Assembly: GCA_029261675.1 (NCBI GenBank) | Contig: JAJDBA010000074.1 | Location: 1-6,857 of the forward strand | Source of the DNA: Nitrospinaceae bacterium | GTDB taxonomy: Bacteria; Nitrospinota; Nitrospinia; Nitrospinales; VA-1 | Length of the DNA: 6,857 nt | Direction: 5' to 3' | In this document: one piece after another, positions 1 through 5,815 of the stretch | Layout of the letters: the number at the start of each line of letters is the position of its first letter | How positions within the stretch are numbered: the stretch's first letter is position 1 | The notes under the pieces: model-generated | Told to the model about the DNA's origin: nothing | The model's database searches: none | Seen by the model: the letters and a program-made list of their open reading frames with translations, nothing else | Program-made: the position numbers and the translations under genes

Positions 1-1565
1 GCCGAAACGTGGTTATCGATAAAAAATTCGGTTCCCCCACAATCACCAAAGATGGCGTGACCGTTGCCAAAGAAATCGAACTGGAATGCCCCTTTGAAAA
101 CATGGGCGCGCAAATGGTAAACGAAGTTGCCAGCAAAACCAGTGACAACGCAGGTGATGGCACCACTACCGCTACTGTTTTGGCGCAGGCTATTTTCCGT
201 GAAGGAATGAAATATGTAACCGCCGGCGCAAGCCCAATGGATATCAAACGCGGCATTGAAGCTGCCGTTGAAACCATCATCCCTGAAATTCATAAAATGG
301 CAAAACCAACCAAAGATAAAAAAGAAATTGCACAGGTTGGAACCATTTCCGCAAATCAGGACAAAGCCATTGGTCAGATCATTTCTGAAGCTATGGACAA
401 AGTGGGTAAAGACGGCGTTATCACCGTTGAAGAAGCAAAAAGCATGGACACCGCTCTCGAAATCGTTGAAGGAATGCAGTTTGACCGCGGTTATCTTTCT
501 CCTTATTTCGTGACCGATGCAGAGCGCATGGAATCAGTTCTTGAAGATTGTTACATTCTGCTTCACGAAAAGAAAATCGCCAGCATGAAAGACCTTCTGC
601 CACTACTTGAAAAAGTTGCAAAAGGCGGAAAACCTCTTCTCATTCTTGCTGAAGATATTGAAGGTGAAGCTCTCGCAACTTTGGTTGTCAACAAATTGCG
701 CGGCACATTGAATGTTTCTGCTGTAAAAGCACCTGGTTTTGGTGATCGTCGAAAAGATATGCTCAATGATATCGCTATTCTCACCGGCGGCAAAGTCATC
801 ACCGAAGACATTGGTGTATCTCTCGACAGTGTTGAGTTGGCAGACCTCGGTCGCGCAAAACGCATCACCATTGATAAAGACAACACCGTGATTGTTGACG
901 GTAAAGGAAAAGCTTCTGACATTCAGGCTCGAGTCAAACAGATTCGAAACCAGATTGATGAAACTTCTTCGGACTATGATCGCGAAAAACTTCAAGAGCG
1001 TCTTGCTAAACTGGTTGGTGGCGTTGCTATCATTAAAGTTGGAGCCGCGACTGAAACAGAAATGAAAGAAAAGAAAGCTCGCGTTGAAGATGCTCTGCAT
1101 GCAACACGTGCAGCAGTTGAAGAAGGAATCGTTCCTGGCGGCGGAGTAGCATTAATACGTTGTGTGGCTTCTCTAGATAAAGTCAAGGGTGACCATGACT
1201 TCAAACTTGGCGTTCAAATCATTCGCCGAGCTCTCGAAGAACCCCTTCGCCAAATCGCTTCAAACGCAGGAGAAGAAGGTACCGTTATCTGCGAAAAAGT
1301 CAAAACCCTCAAAGGCAACATGGGTTTTGATGCTAAAAAAGGCGACTACACCGACATGATCAAAGCCGGAATCATCGATCCTGCAAAAGTGACCCGCACT
1401 GCATTACAAAACGCGGCAAGCATTTCAGGATTGTTGTTGACCACCGAAGCTATGATCACGGATCTTCCAGAAGAAAAGGAAGAGCATAATCACGGTCCTG
1501 CTGGCGGTGGAATGGGCGGCATGGGCGGTATGGGTGGAATGGGCGGTATGCCTGGCATGATGTAA
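1..1565 (+). CDS. groEL: Chaperonin GroEL (Hsp60), 5'-truncated by window edge
   Basis: This is the large subunit of the cytoplasmic GroEL/GroES chaperonin, a double heptameric ring that folds proteins in an ATP-driven cycle. The frame is open from the first base and reads G-R-N-V-V-I-D-K-K-F-G-S-P, which aligns with E. coli GroEL from residue 35, so about 34 N-terminal residues lie outside the window. The GTG at 9 is an internal valine, not a start. Visible hallmarks are the ATP-binding Asp in TKDGV (E. coli D52), the GDGTTTAT motif (D87), DRGYLSPYF, KAPGFGDRRK in the apical domain, the catalytic Asp in VEDALHATRA (D398), and PGGGVALIR. The C-terminus has a short histidine-containing linker (EHNHGP), then a Gly-Gly-Met tail. 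The expected full length is about 555 residues, close to the E. coli 548. groES would be expected just upstream but is not in view. An intrinsic terminator follows the stop codon, so groEL ends its operon. One small oddity is LECPFENMG, with Cys where Asp is common. Confidence 0.98.
   Translation, partial: RNVVIDKKFGSPTITKDGVTVAKEIELECPFENMGAQMVNEVASKTSDNAGDGTTTATVLAQAIFREGMKYVTAGASPMDIKRGIEAAVETIIPEIHKMAKPTKDKKEIAQVGTISANQDKAIGQIISEAMDKVGKDGVITVEEAKSMDTALEIVEGMQFDRGYLSPYFVTDAERMESVLEDCYILLHEKKIASMKDLLPLLEKVAKGGKPLLILAEDIEGEALATLVVNKLRGTLNVSAVKAPGFGDRRKDMLNDIAILTGGKVITEDIGVSLDSVELADLGRAKRITIDKDNTVIVDGKGKASDIQARVKQIRNQIDETSSDYDREKLQERLAKLVGGVAIIKVGAATETEMKEKKARVEDALHATRAAVEEGIVPGGGVALIRCVASLDKVKGDHDFKLGVQIIRRALEEPLRQIASNAGEEGTVICEKVKTLKGNMGFDAKKGDYTDMIKAGIIDPAKVTRTALQNAASISGLLLTTEAMITDLPEEKEEHNHGPAGGGMGGMGGMGGMGGMPGMM
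1506..1550 (+). repeat. GroEL C-terminal Gly-Gly-Met tandem repeat
   Basis: Five consecutive Gly-Gly-Met units are encoded by imperfect 9-bp repeats (GGN GGN ATG), ending in Pro-Gly-Met-Met before the TAA stop. This flexible GGM tail is typical of group I chaperonins and projects into the folding cavity. The third bases of the Gly codons vary between copies, so the repeat is kept at protein level and is not a recent slippage product. Confidence 0.9.
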
Positions 1566-1591
1566 GCCACCCATTAAGTTTTAACCAACTC

Positions 1592-1631
1592 AACCCCGGC
1601 CCCATTCTATGAATGGAGTCGGGGTTTTTTT
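1592..1631 (+). terminator. Intrinsic terminator of groEL
   Basis: A 16-position stem pairs 1592-1607 (AACCCCGGCCCCATTC) with 1611-1626 (GAATGGAGTCGGGGTT) around a 3-nt loop, with one G-T wobble and one C-A mismatch. It runs into seven T residues (1625-1631). It starts 26 nt after the groEL stop codon. A GC-rich stem followed by a T-run is the classic Rho-independent arrangement, here for + strand transcription. The match is strong enough that groEL and glgC are very likely separate transcription units. Confidence 0.95.
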
Positions 1632-1648
1632 GTGGAATACCTCCACAA
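1630..1648. repeat. Short perfect inverted repeat after the groEL terminator
   Basis: TTGTGGA (1630-1636) and TCCACAA (1642-1648) form a perfect 7-bp inverted repeat with a 5-nt spacer, beginning inside the T-run of the groEL terminator. It is not followed by a T-run on either strand, so it is not itself an obvious terminator. It could be a protein site or a back-up stem stabilising the transcript end, and it may also be chance. Confidence 0.4.
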
Positions 1649-1861
1649 GTAACTAGCACTCGTTATCTGGCTTTTACAATTATAAAAGGCTTAAAAAATA
1701 CTACTATCTGCTTCCCTCGCCAGAGGGCGGCGTGACGCTGGACTCTAAAGATCAAACCCTCCAGTCAACCTCATACAATTGCCCCTTTTACTATAGTTAT
1801 ATGCTCAAATAATTTCGCCCGCCTTGCGAACATTGACCATTTGCCTCCGCGACTGCCGGAG
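1632..1861. other. Non-coding spacer between groEL terminator and glgC promoter
   Basis: I find no convincing gene here on either strand. The + strand ATGs (1801, and 1889 just downstream) run into stops after two further codons or fewer. Only minor dyads are seen: CTTTTA/TAAAAG at 1671-1688 (6-nt loop), CCCTC/GAGGG at 1714-1727 (4-nt loop) and CTCCG/CGGAG at 1845-1861 (7-nt loop). None has a T-run that would make it a terminator, and no tRNA-like or known riboswitch pattern was recognised. Confidence 0.6.
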
Positions 1862-1890
1862 TTGACAGGATACGGCACAAACATTAGTAT
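1862..1890 (+). promoter_or_regulatory. Sigma70-type promoter for glgC cluster
   Basis: The -35 element TTGACA (1862-1867) matches the consensus exactly. A 17-nt spacer leads to TAGTAT (1885-1890), four of six matches to TATAAT. Transcription would start near 1897, giving a leader of roughly 57 nt before the glgC ATG. It is the only good promoter match seen between the groEL terminator and glgC. It probably also serves the downstream genes, because I see no terminator or clear promoter between glgC and the end of the second microprotein gene. Confidence 0.7.
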
Positions 1891-1953
1891 GAAGTGAATC
1901 TATAAGGTTCCCCTTCCAACCAAGTAACTCTTCAGGATAGAGGGAAAGGCAAC

Positions 1954-3195
1954 ATGGCTGGCTCAACAAAAAAAGTTCTTGGAATGATCCTTGCCGGCGG
2001 TGAAGGTAACCGTCTTTTGCCTCTGACACAGCACCGGGCAAAACCTGCTGTTCCTTTCGGGGGGAAATACCGATTGATCGATTTTGCCTTGAGTAATTTC
2101 ATCAACTCAAGTGTTTACTCCATATACGTTCTTACCCAGTTCAAATCACAATCGCTAACCGAGCATATCAATGAAACCTGGCGGATCGGTTCCGTTATCC
2201 GCGACCATTTCATACTGCCCGTTCCCGCGCAAAAACGCACGGGGGATAGCTGGTACCAGGGAACAGCCGATGCGATTTATCAGAATATCAATTTGATTGA
2301 AGATGGCGACTTCGACCTCATTGCCGTATTCGGTGCCGACCATATTTACCGGATGGATCTGCAACAAATGATCGAGTTTCACATTAGAAAAAAAGCGGAT
2401 GTAACCGTTTCTGCGCTTCCCGTTCCTATTGAAGATGCAAAATCTTTTGGGGTGATACAAGTGCAGGAAAAATATCGAATCATCGGATTTCAGGAAAAAC
2501 CGAAGCGCCCCAAATCCATTCCAGGCCGAGAAAAAGAAGCCTTTGCATCGATGGGGAATTACATATTCAACAAAGATTTTCTGATCGACATCCTTTATAA
2601 GGATGCAGAGGACAAAAATTCATCGCATGATTTTGGCAAAGACATCCTGCCGAAAATATTCGACACTTCCAGAGTTTACTCCTATAACTTTCGCAGAAAC
2701 CGAATCCCCGATCTCACTAAAAAAGAAATTGGCTATTGGCGCGATGTAGGAACAATCAAAGCTTTCTGGGAAGCAAATATGGACCTTAGGAGTGTTCATC
2801 CTGAATTCAATCTCTACAATAAAAACTGGCCCATCCGCACCGCCAGCTACGGCACCCCACCCGCCAAGTTTATCTTCAATGATGACGGTCGACGCGGGCA
2901 GGCAATAGACAGTATCATCGCAGAGGGAAGCATTATCAGCGGAGGGAAAGTATTAAACTCCGTTATCGGCCGAGAAGTATTGGTAGATAGTGGCGCGGAA
3001 GTCAAACTCTCACTGATTATGGATCGTGTTAAAATAAACAAAGGCTGTAAAATAAAAATGGCCATTATCGATAAAGATGTTGAAGTTCCTCCCAACACAG
3101 AAATTGGCTACAATTTGAAACAAGACAAGAAACGGTTTTTTGTCGACAAAGAATCTGGGATCATCGTTATCCCCAAAGGTTACAAATTTTCCTGA
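1954..3195 (+). CDS. glgC: Glucose-1-phosphate adenylyltransferase (ADP-glucose pyrophosphorylase)
   Basis: GlgC makes ADP-glucose and pyrophosphate from glucose 1-phosphate and ATP, the committed and normally allosterically controlled step of bacterial glycogen synthesis in the cytoplasm. At 413 residues it has the usual family length. The N-terminal nucleotidyltransferase domain has LAGGEGNRLLPLT (residues 13-25), the AKPAVPFGGKYRLIDFALSN block (29-48), WYQGTADAIYQN (100-111), GADHIYRMD with the catalytic Asp at 129, the glucose-1-phosphate-binding FQEKP (179-183), SMGNYIF and HDFGKDILP (225-233), and GYWRDVGTIKAFWEAN (260-275). The C-terminal third is the left-handed beta-helix region (about 300-390). 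The ATG is preceded by a purine-rich AGAGGGAAAGG stretch. No other glycogen gene (glgA, glgB, glgP) is in the window, and the next gene acts on cell-wall fragments, so this is not a classical glg operon. Confidence 0.96.
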   Translation: MAGSTKKVLGMILAGGEGNRLLPLTQHRAKPAVPFGGKYRLIDFALSNFINSSVYSIYVLTQFKSQSLTEHINETWRIGSVIRDHFILPVPAQKRTGDSWYQGTADAIYQNINLIEDGDFDLIAVFGADHIYRMDLQQMIEFHIRKKADVTVSALPVPIEDAKSFGVIQVQEKYRIIGFQEKPKRPKSIPGREKEAFASMGNYIFNKDFLIDILYKDAEDKNSSHDFGKDILPKIFDTSRVYSYNFRRNRIPDLTKKEIGYWRDVGTIKAFWEANMDLRSVHPEFNLYNKNWPIRTASYGTPPAKFIFNDDGRRGQAIDSIIAEGSIISGGKVLNSVIGREVLVDSGAEVKLSLIMDRVKINKGCKIKMAIIDKDVEVPPNTEIGYNLKQDKKRFFVDKESGIIVIPKGYKFS

Positions 3196-3213
3196 TCCCA
3201 TTTTCATAACATA

Positions 3214-4389
3214 ATGACTCTTCCTGGCATCAACCACCTGCTCGCACAACCCGAAAAATTTTTAAAAGGCAAAACCGTTGGCCTCATTGTCAACCACACC
3301 AGCCTTGCAAGCGACCATAAACATTCGATCGCTCACTTCAACTCGCATCCTTCATTCACGTTAAGCGCGCTTTTCGCTCCCGAGCATGGACTCTACGGAA
3401 TTGCGCAAGACATGATCGAAATAGAGAATGAAGTGGACCCTGTTTCCGGACTCACCATATCCAGCCTTTATGGAAAAACAGAAGCAACGCTTGAGCCGGA
3501 CCCCGCAGCCCTCGTGGGGATAGACAACCTTATCTTTGATATTCAAGATGTCGGCGCACGTTACTACACCTTCATCTACACCATGGCCAAATGCATGGAC
3601 ATCTGCAAACAGTCGGGCACTAGAATGATCGTTTGCGACCGACCGAACCCAATAAACGGAGTTGATCTGGAAGGCAATCTGGTAGCAGAAGATTACCGCT
3701 CTTTTGTAGGGCAATATCCATTACCCAATCGCCATGCGATGACGGCGGGAGAGCTTGCACTATTTTTTAATCACGAAATCGATATCGGTTGCGAGCTTAA
3801 AGTCGTGCCCATGACGCATTGGAACCGCGAACAATGGTACGACGAAACGGGACTTCCCTGGGTGCCCCCCTCCCCCAATATGCCAACACTCGATACGGCT
3901 GTGGTGTATCCGGGAATGTGCCTGTTTGAAGGAACTCAACTTTCAGAAGGTCGAGGCACCACCCGCCCTTTCGAAAATTTTGGCGCACCCTATATCGACC
4001 CACATAAATTATTGCAAAGAATAGAAAACGACCAATTACCCGGTGTCATGTTCCGACCGCAATTTTTCCAGCCCATGTTTCAAAAACACGGAGGCGAAGC
4101 CTGTGGGGGATTGCAAATTCATGTCACCGATAGAAAGCAGTTCAAACCCTTATTGACCACCATCGCCCTACTGAGAGCCATTGCCGAGCTGTATCCCAAA
4201 GATTTCAAATGGCGCACCGAGCCCTATGAGTTCGTCAGCGATCGGCCAGCGATTGATCTGCTATACGGCAACACGGCTTTAAGAGAAACCATCTTCGACG
4301 ATTCATTCTCCTTGGAAAGCCTGAAAGAGTCTTGGCAGCAAGAGCTAAACAACTTTAAAGAAGTGCGTAACAATTATCTTATTTATTGA
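3214..4389 (+). CDS. DUF1343 / NamZ-like exo-beta-N-acetylmuramidase (GH171-type)
   Basis: This 391-residue protein has the full signature of the DUF1343 family. The characterised member, Bacillus NamZ, removes terminal N-acetylmuramic acid from peptidoglycan fragments. Motifs in order are KTVGLIVNHTS (20-30), LFAPEHGL with the Glu57-His58 pair expected at the active site, FDIQDVGARYYTFIYTM (108-124), CDRPNPING (141-149), RHAMTAGELA (173-182), PSPNMPTLDTA (219-229), and CLFEGTQLSEGRGTTRPFE (236-254). The protein starts directly at the domain with no signal peptide. The frame is closed by the glgC stop only six codons upstream, so no longer start exists and the product should stay in the cytoplasm, where it could act in muropeptide recycling. 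There is no evident Shine-Dalgarno; with an 18-nt gap and the same frame as glgC, translation may be coupled to glgC. The family assignment is sure; the exact substrate is inferred. Confidence 0.9.
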   Translation: MTLPGINHLLAQPEKFLKGKTVGLIVNHTSLASDHKHSIAHFNSHPSFTLSALFAPEHGLYGIAQDMIEIENEVDPVSGLTISSLYGKTEATLEPDPAALVGIDNLIFDIQDVGARYYTFIYTMAKCMDICKQSGTRMIVCDRPNPINGVDLEGNLVAEDYRSFVGQYPLPNRHAMTAGELALFFNHEIDIGCELKVVPMTHWNREQWYDETGLPWVPPSPNMPTLDTAVVYPGMCLFEGTQLSEGRGTTRPFENFGAPYIDPHKLLQRIENDQLPGVMFRPQFFQPMFQKHGGEACGGLQIHVTDRKQFKPLLTTIALLRAIAELYPKDFKWRTEPYEFVSDRPAIDLLYGNTALRETIFDDSFSLESLKESWQQELNNFKEVRNNYLIY

Positions 4390-4404
4390 GGAGAGGCATA
4401 AGTG
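4389..4404 (+). promoter_or_regulatory. Shine-Dalgarno overlapping namZ-like stop, deciding a GTG start
   Basis: AGGAG (4389-4393) begins at the last base of the upstream TGA stop and sits 8 nt before the GTG at 4402. This spacing supports GTG 4402 as the cytochrome start and suggests translational coupling between the two genes. Confidence 0.8.
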
Positions 4405-4836
4405 CAAAAACCTATTCATTTACCATCCATCTTATTAACTTTTCTTTTGCTTGCATCTAACACCTTTGCAGATGACTGTGTTCAACAAAGAAAAACTCCT
4501 CAAGCTCCCAGCAATATATTTAAGCAGACCAATCCTTTAGAAGCCACCGCGGAGAACATAGCGGCAGGTGAAGCGCTTTACAAAAAGGAAGCCAAACCAT
4601 TGACCTGCTCTCAATGCCATGGCCTCGATGGCAAAGGGAATGGGACAATGGCAAGAGGCATGAATCCCAAGCCACGAGACTTTTCATGTCAGGCAATGAT
4701 GAAAGACATTCCAGACGGCCAATTGTTTTGGATAATCAAAAATGGATCAAAAGGAACGGGAATGATGGGCTTCAAAATGCTAAATGATAACCAGATATGG
4801 CAACTGGTCTCTTATATAAGAAAGCTTGAAAAATAG
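4402..4836 (+). CDS. Exported mono-haem c-type cytochrome
   Basis: This 144-residue protein has a Sec-type signal peptide (basic start MQK, hydrophobic core about residues 8-19, likely cleavage after TFA at 23), so the mature protein acts in the periplasm. It contains one haem-attachment motif, CSQCH (69-73), followed by GLDGKGNGTMARGMNPKPRDF, a pattern common in small class I cytochromes of the cytochrome_CBB3/PF13442 type. The GTGMMGF stretch (118-124) supplies the likely distal methionine ligand (Met121 or Met122), and the C-terminal helix QIWQLVSYIRKLEK is the usual last helix. Two further cysteines, Cys26 and Cys96, are not in the haem motif and could form a disulfide; ADDC at 23-26 is not a lipobox. 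GTG is the start. It shuttles electrons in some respiratory chain, but the partners are not shown here. The following two genes encode tiny membrane peptides and may anchor or partner it. Confidence 0.93.
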   Translation: MQKPIHLPSILLTFLLLASNTFADDCVQQRKTPQAPSNIFKQTNPLEATAENIAAGEALYKKEAKPLTCSQCHGLDGKGNGTMARGMNPKPRDFSCQAMMKDIPDGQLFWIIKNGSKGTGMMGFKMLNDNQIWQLVSYIRKLEK

Positions 4837-4863
4837 AATACAAAAACAATAAAAGGCTGACTC

Positions 4864-4974
4864 ATGGACTTCGTAGGCATTTCTCAAAAACTTTTGATCG
4901 CATCGGCAGTGGTGAACACAGTGGTCACCACGTTGGCTTTCTTTTATCTTGTCATTAACGGAGGTGTCGGATGA
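4864..4974 (+). CDS. Single-pass membrane microprotein 1 (36 aa), unrecognised
   Basis: A 36-codon frame starts at ATG 4864, with AAAAGG (4851-4856) as Shine-Dalgarno 7 nt upstream, and lies 27 nt after the cytochrome stop. The product has a short polar N-terminus (MDFVGISQK) and then one continuous hydrophobic segment of about 22 residues (10-31, LLIASAVV to FFYLVI), ending in NGGVG. This length fits one membrane crossing. I do not recognise a family. Reasons to think it is real are the ribosome binding site, the operon position, the membrane-segment composition, and an ATGA overlap with a second gene of the same kind. Small one-helix peptides are known accessory subunits of respiratory complexes (for example CydX, CcoQ, and PetG/PetL/PetN of cytochrome b6f). 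A similar role here with the upstream cytochrome c is inference. Confidence 0.7.
   Translation: MDFVGISQKLLIASAVVNTVVTTLAFFYLVINGGVG
4960..4966 (+). promoter_or_regulatory. Near-perfect Shine-Dalgarno inside microprotein 1 gene
   Basis: GGAGGTG lies within the last codons of the first microprotein gene. Its GGAGG core ends 6 nt before the ATG at 4971. It is the strongest ribosome binding site in the window and favours the second microprotein being translated efficiently, possibly in excess of the first. The same bases encode Gly-Gly-Val, so the site is embedded in coding sequence. Confidence 0.85.
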
Positions 4975-5075
4975 CCTTCAATGAGATGAAAGAAATTGTC
5001 TGGAACCTTGCTGGCGCGTTCATCTATTTTTGCGTTGGCGGAGGAGCGGTGTTTCACACATTTTTAGGTTACTGA
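4971..5075 (+). CDS. Single-pass membrane microprotein 2 (34 aa), unrecognised
   Basis: A 34-codon frame starts at ATG 4971, overlapping the stop of the preceding microprotein by ATGA and carrying a near-perfect GGAGGTG ribosome binding site. The N-terminus is polar (MTFNEMKEI). One membrane-length segment follows (about 10-33) with Trp11, Tyr19, Cys21, a Gly-Gly-Gly at 23-25, His29, and a C-terminal Gly-Tyr. The Gly cluster could allow tight helix packing, and His29 and Cys21 are within or near the membrane segment, where they could in principle bind haem or a metal. No family is recognised. The overlap and the paired one-helix architecture suggest a heterodimer with the upstream microprotein, perhaps docking the cytochrome c. 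Function is inferred only from context; that it is a real gene is well supported. Confidence 0.73.
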   Translation: MTFNEMKEIVWNLAGAFIYFCVGGGAVFHTFLGY

Positions 5076-5290
5076 AATGGAATTTTAAATCTCTCTCAGT
5101 TGTTTACCTTTCCCTCCCAAAAATAAAAAAACACCATTATTTGTACCTCAAAGCATGAAAATGTGAGACAATGAGCTGCTTTGAAAATTTAAATATATAT
5201 GTCCTTCAAAACCCGCCGGCCCATGCCCGCCCTATCTTTTTGATAAATAAGGACTTCTTAAATTTCCTAGCATTTCCCAAAATTTATTTA
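5076..5290. other. AT-rich non-coding spacer
   Basis: This stretch separates the microprotein pair from the yqeY promoter. It is visibly richer in A and T than the flanking genes, apart from a C-rich patch at 5210-5231. I see no convincing gene, tRNA or classical terminator. A hairpin-capable dyad (5148-5184) is listed separately. The last part (about 5278-5295, AAAATTTATTTAATTA) is AT-rich directly upstream of the -35 box and could act as an UP element. Confidence 0.55.
5148..5184 (+). repeat. Perfect 8-bp inverted repeat downstream of microproteins
   Basis: TCAAAGCA (5148-5155) and TGCTTTGA (5177-5184) are perfectly complementary around a 21-nt loop. There is no T-run afterwards (AAATTTAAATATATAT follows), so it does not look like a standard Rho-independent terminator. 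It could mark the 3' end of the glgC-cytochrome-microprotein transcript as a stabilising stem, or be a protein-binding dyad. Confidence 0.4.
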
Positions 5291-5295
5291 ATTAT

Positions 5296-5338
5296 GTGGA
5301 AGTATTGACAAACCCCTTTCGGGTACCTATATTTCCAC
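5296..5338. promoter_or_regulatory. Inverted repeat framing the yqeY promoter (candidate operator)
   Basis: GTGGAAGTAT (5296-5305) and ATATTTCCAC (5329-5338) form a 10-bp inverted repeat with nine exact pairs and one G-T, separated by 23 nt. The left arm abuts the -35 box and the right arm covers most of the -10 box. A smaller dyad, ACCC (5312-5315)/GGGT (5321-5324), is nested almost concentrically in the spacer. The arms are 33 bp apart centre to centre, close to three helical turns, so a dimeric or tetrameric regulator could bind both on one face of the DNA. The repeat is directly visible; its use as an operator is inferred. Confidence 0.5.
5305..5333 (+). promoter_or_regulatory. Strong sigma70-type promoter for yqeY-dnaG
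   Basis: TTGACA (5305-5310) is a perfect -35 element. A 17-nt spacer leads to TATATT (5328-5333), five of six matches to the -10 consensus. An AT-rich tract lies just upstream. Transcription would start near 5340, leaving a leader of only about 20 nt, in which no clear Shine-Dalgarno is seen before the ATG at 5361. It is the best promoter in the window. Confidence 0.85.
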
Positions 5339-5360
5339 CTTTGCCCGATGTTATAAGCCT

Positions 5361-5804
5361 ATGAGTTTAAAGGAAAAACTCCTTTCTGATATGAAGGAGT
5401 CGATGAAGTCTAAAGATACGATACGACTTGAGACGGTACGCTGTGTAATTTCTGCCCTAAAAAAACAGGAAATCGACACTCGAAAAGACCTCACAGAAGA
5501 AGAGATTCTTACCATTGTCACTCGTGAAGTAAAAAAGAGAAAAGAAGCCGCTGCCCTTTACGAACAAGGGAATCGCCCTGAGTTAAAAGATAAAGAAATG
5601 CAGGAAATGGAAATCTTACAAACCTACTTACCGGAGCAAGTTTCGGAAGAAGATTTGCGCCGCCGCATTCAGGAAGTCATTGCCGAAACGGGTGCGGAAG
5701 GCATGAAAGATTTTGGAAAAATAATGAAAACTCTGGTTCCCGAGTTTAAAGGCAAGGCCGACAATGCTCAGATCAAGGAACTGGCAAACGAATATTTGAA
5801 CTGA
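5361..5804 (+). CDS. GatB/YqeY-domain protein
   Basis: This 147-residue cytoplasmic protein matches the YqeY family (PF09424) in length and pattern. The N-terminal helical part has MSLKEKLLSDMKESMKSKD and LETVRCVISALKKQEID (23-39). A basic stretch follows with REVKKRKEAAALYEQGNRPEL (55-75), then the conserved LQTYLPEQVSEEDL (85-98) and the C-terminal block GAEGMKDFGKIMKTLVPEFKGKADNAQI (111-138). The family resembles the tail of the GatB amidotransferase subunit, suggesting a tRNA-related role, but its biochemical function is not established. It is commonly found between rpsU and dnaG; here it directly follows its own promoter, with no rpsU ahead of it in the window. dnaG begins 53 nt downstream on the same strand, so the two are probably co-transcribed. 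Confidence 0.93.
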   Translation: MSLKEKLLSDMKESMKSKDTIRLETVRCVISALKKQEIDTRKDLTEEEILTIVTREVKKRKEAAALYEQGNRPELKDKEMQEMEILQTYLPEQVSEEDLRRRIQEVIAETGAEGMKDFGKIMKTLVPEFKGKADNAQIKELANEYLN

Positions 5805-5815
5805 CTTTTAATTCT

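Noticed and set aside
9..11. GTG as a start codon for groEL
   Set aside because: The frame is open to the window edge and the upstream codons read G-R-N, matching GroEL residues 35-37, so this GTG is an internal valine of a truncated gene.
603..1100. 165-codon reverse-strand frame
   Set aside because: It lies wholly antisense to well-conserved groEL, and its protein has no recognisable family pattern. It is a shadow of the real gene.
1671..1707. Possible promoter TTTACA with AATACT about 18 nt downstream, and the CTTTTA/TAAAAG dyad
   Set aside because: The -10 match is poor, no gene follows for about 250 bp, and a much better promoter lies at 1862-1890.
1805..2041. 78-codon reverse-strand frame across the glgC promoter
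   Set aside because: The first third is antisense to the conserved GlgC N-terminus and the rest covers the promoter and leader. I see no family pattern, and the placement is better explained by chance.
5210..5236. C-rich patch followed by CTTTTT as a terminator for the microprotein transcript
   Set aside because: The patch has almost no complementary G stretch on the same strand, so no stable stem forms before the T-run.
5171..5308. 45-codon + strand frame in the AT-rich spacer
   Set aside because: It has a weak ribosome site and low-complexity AT-driven composition, and its stop lies inside the -35 box of the yqeY promoter. A chance frame is more likely.
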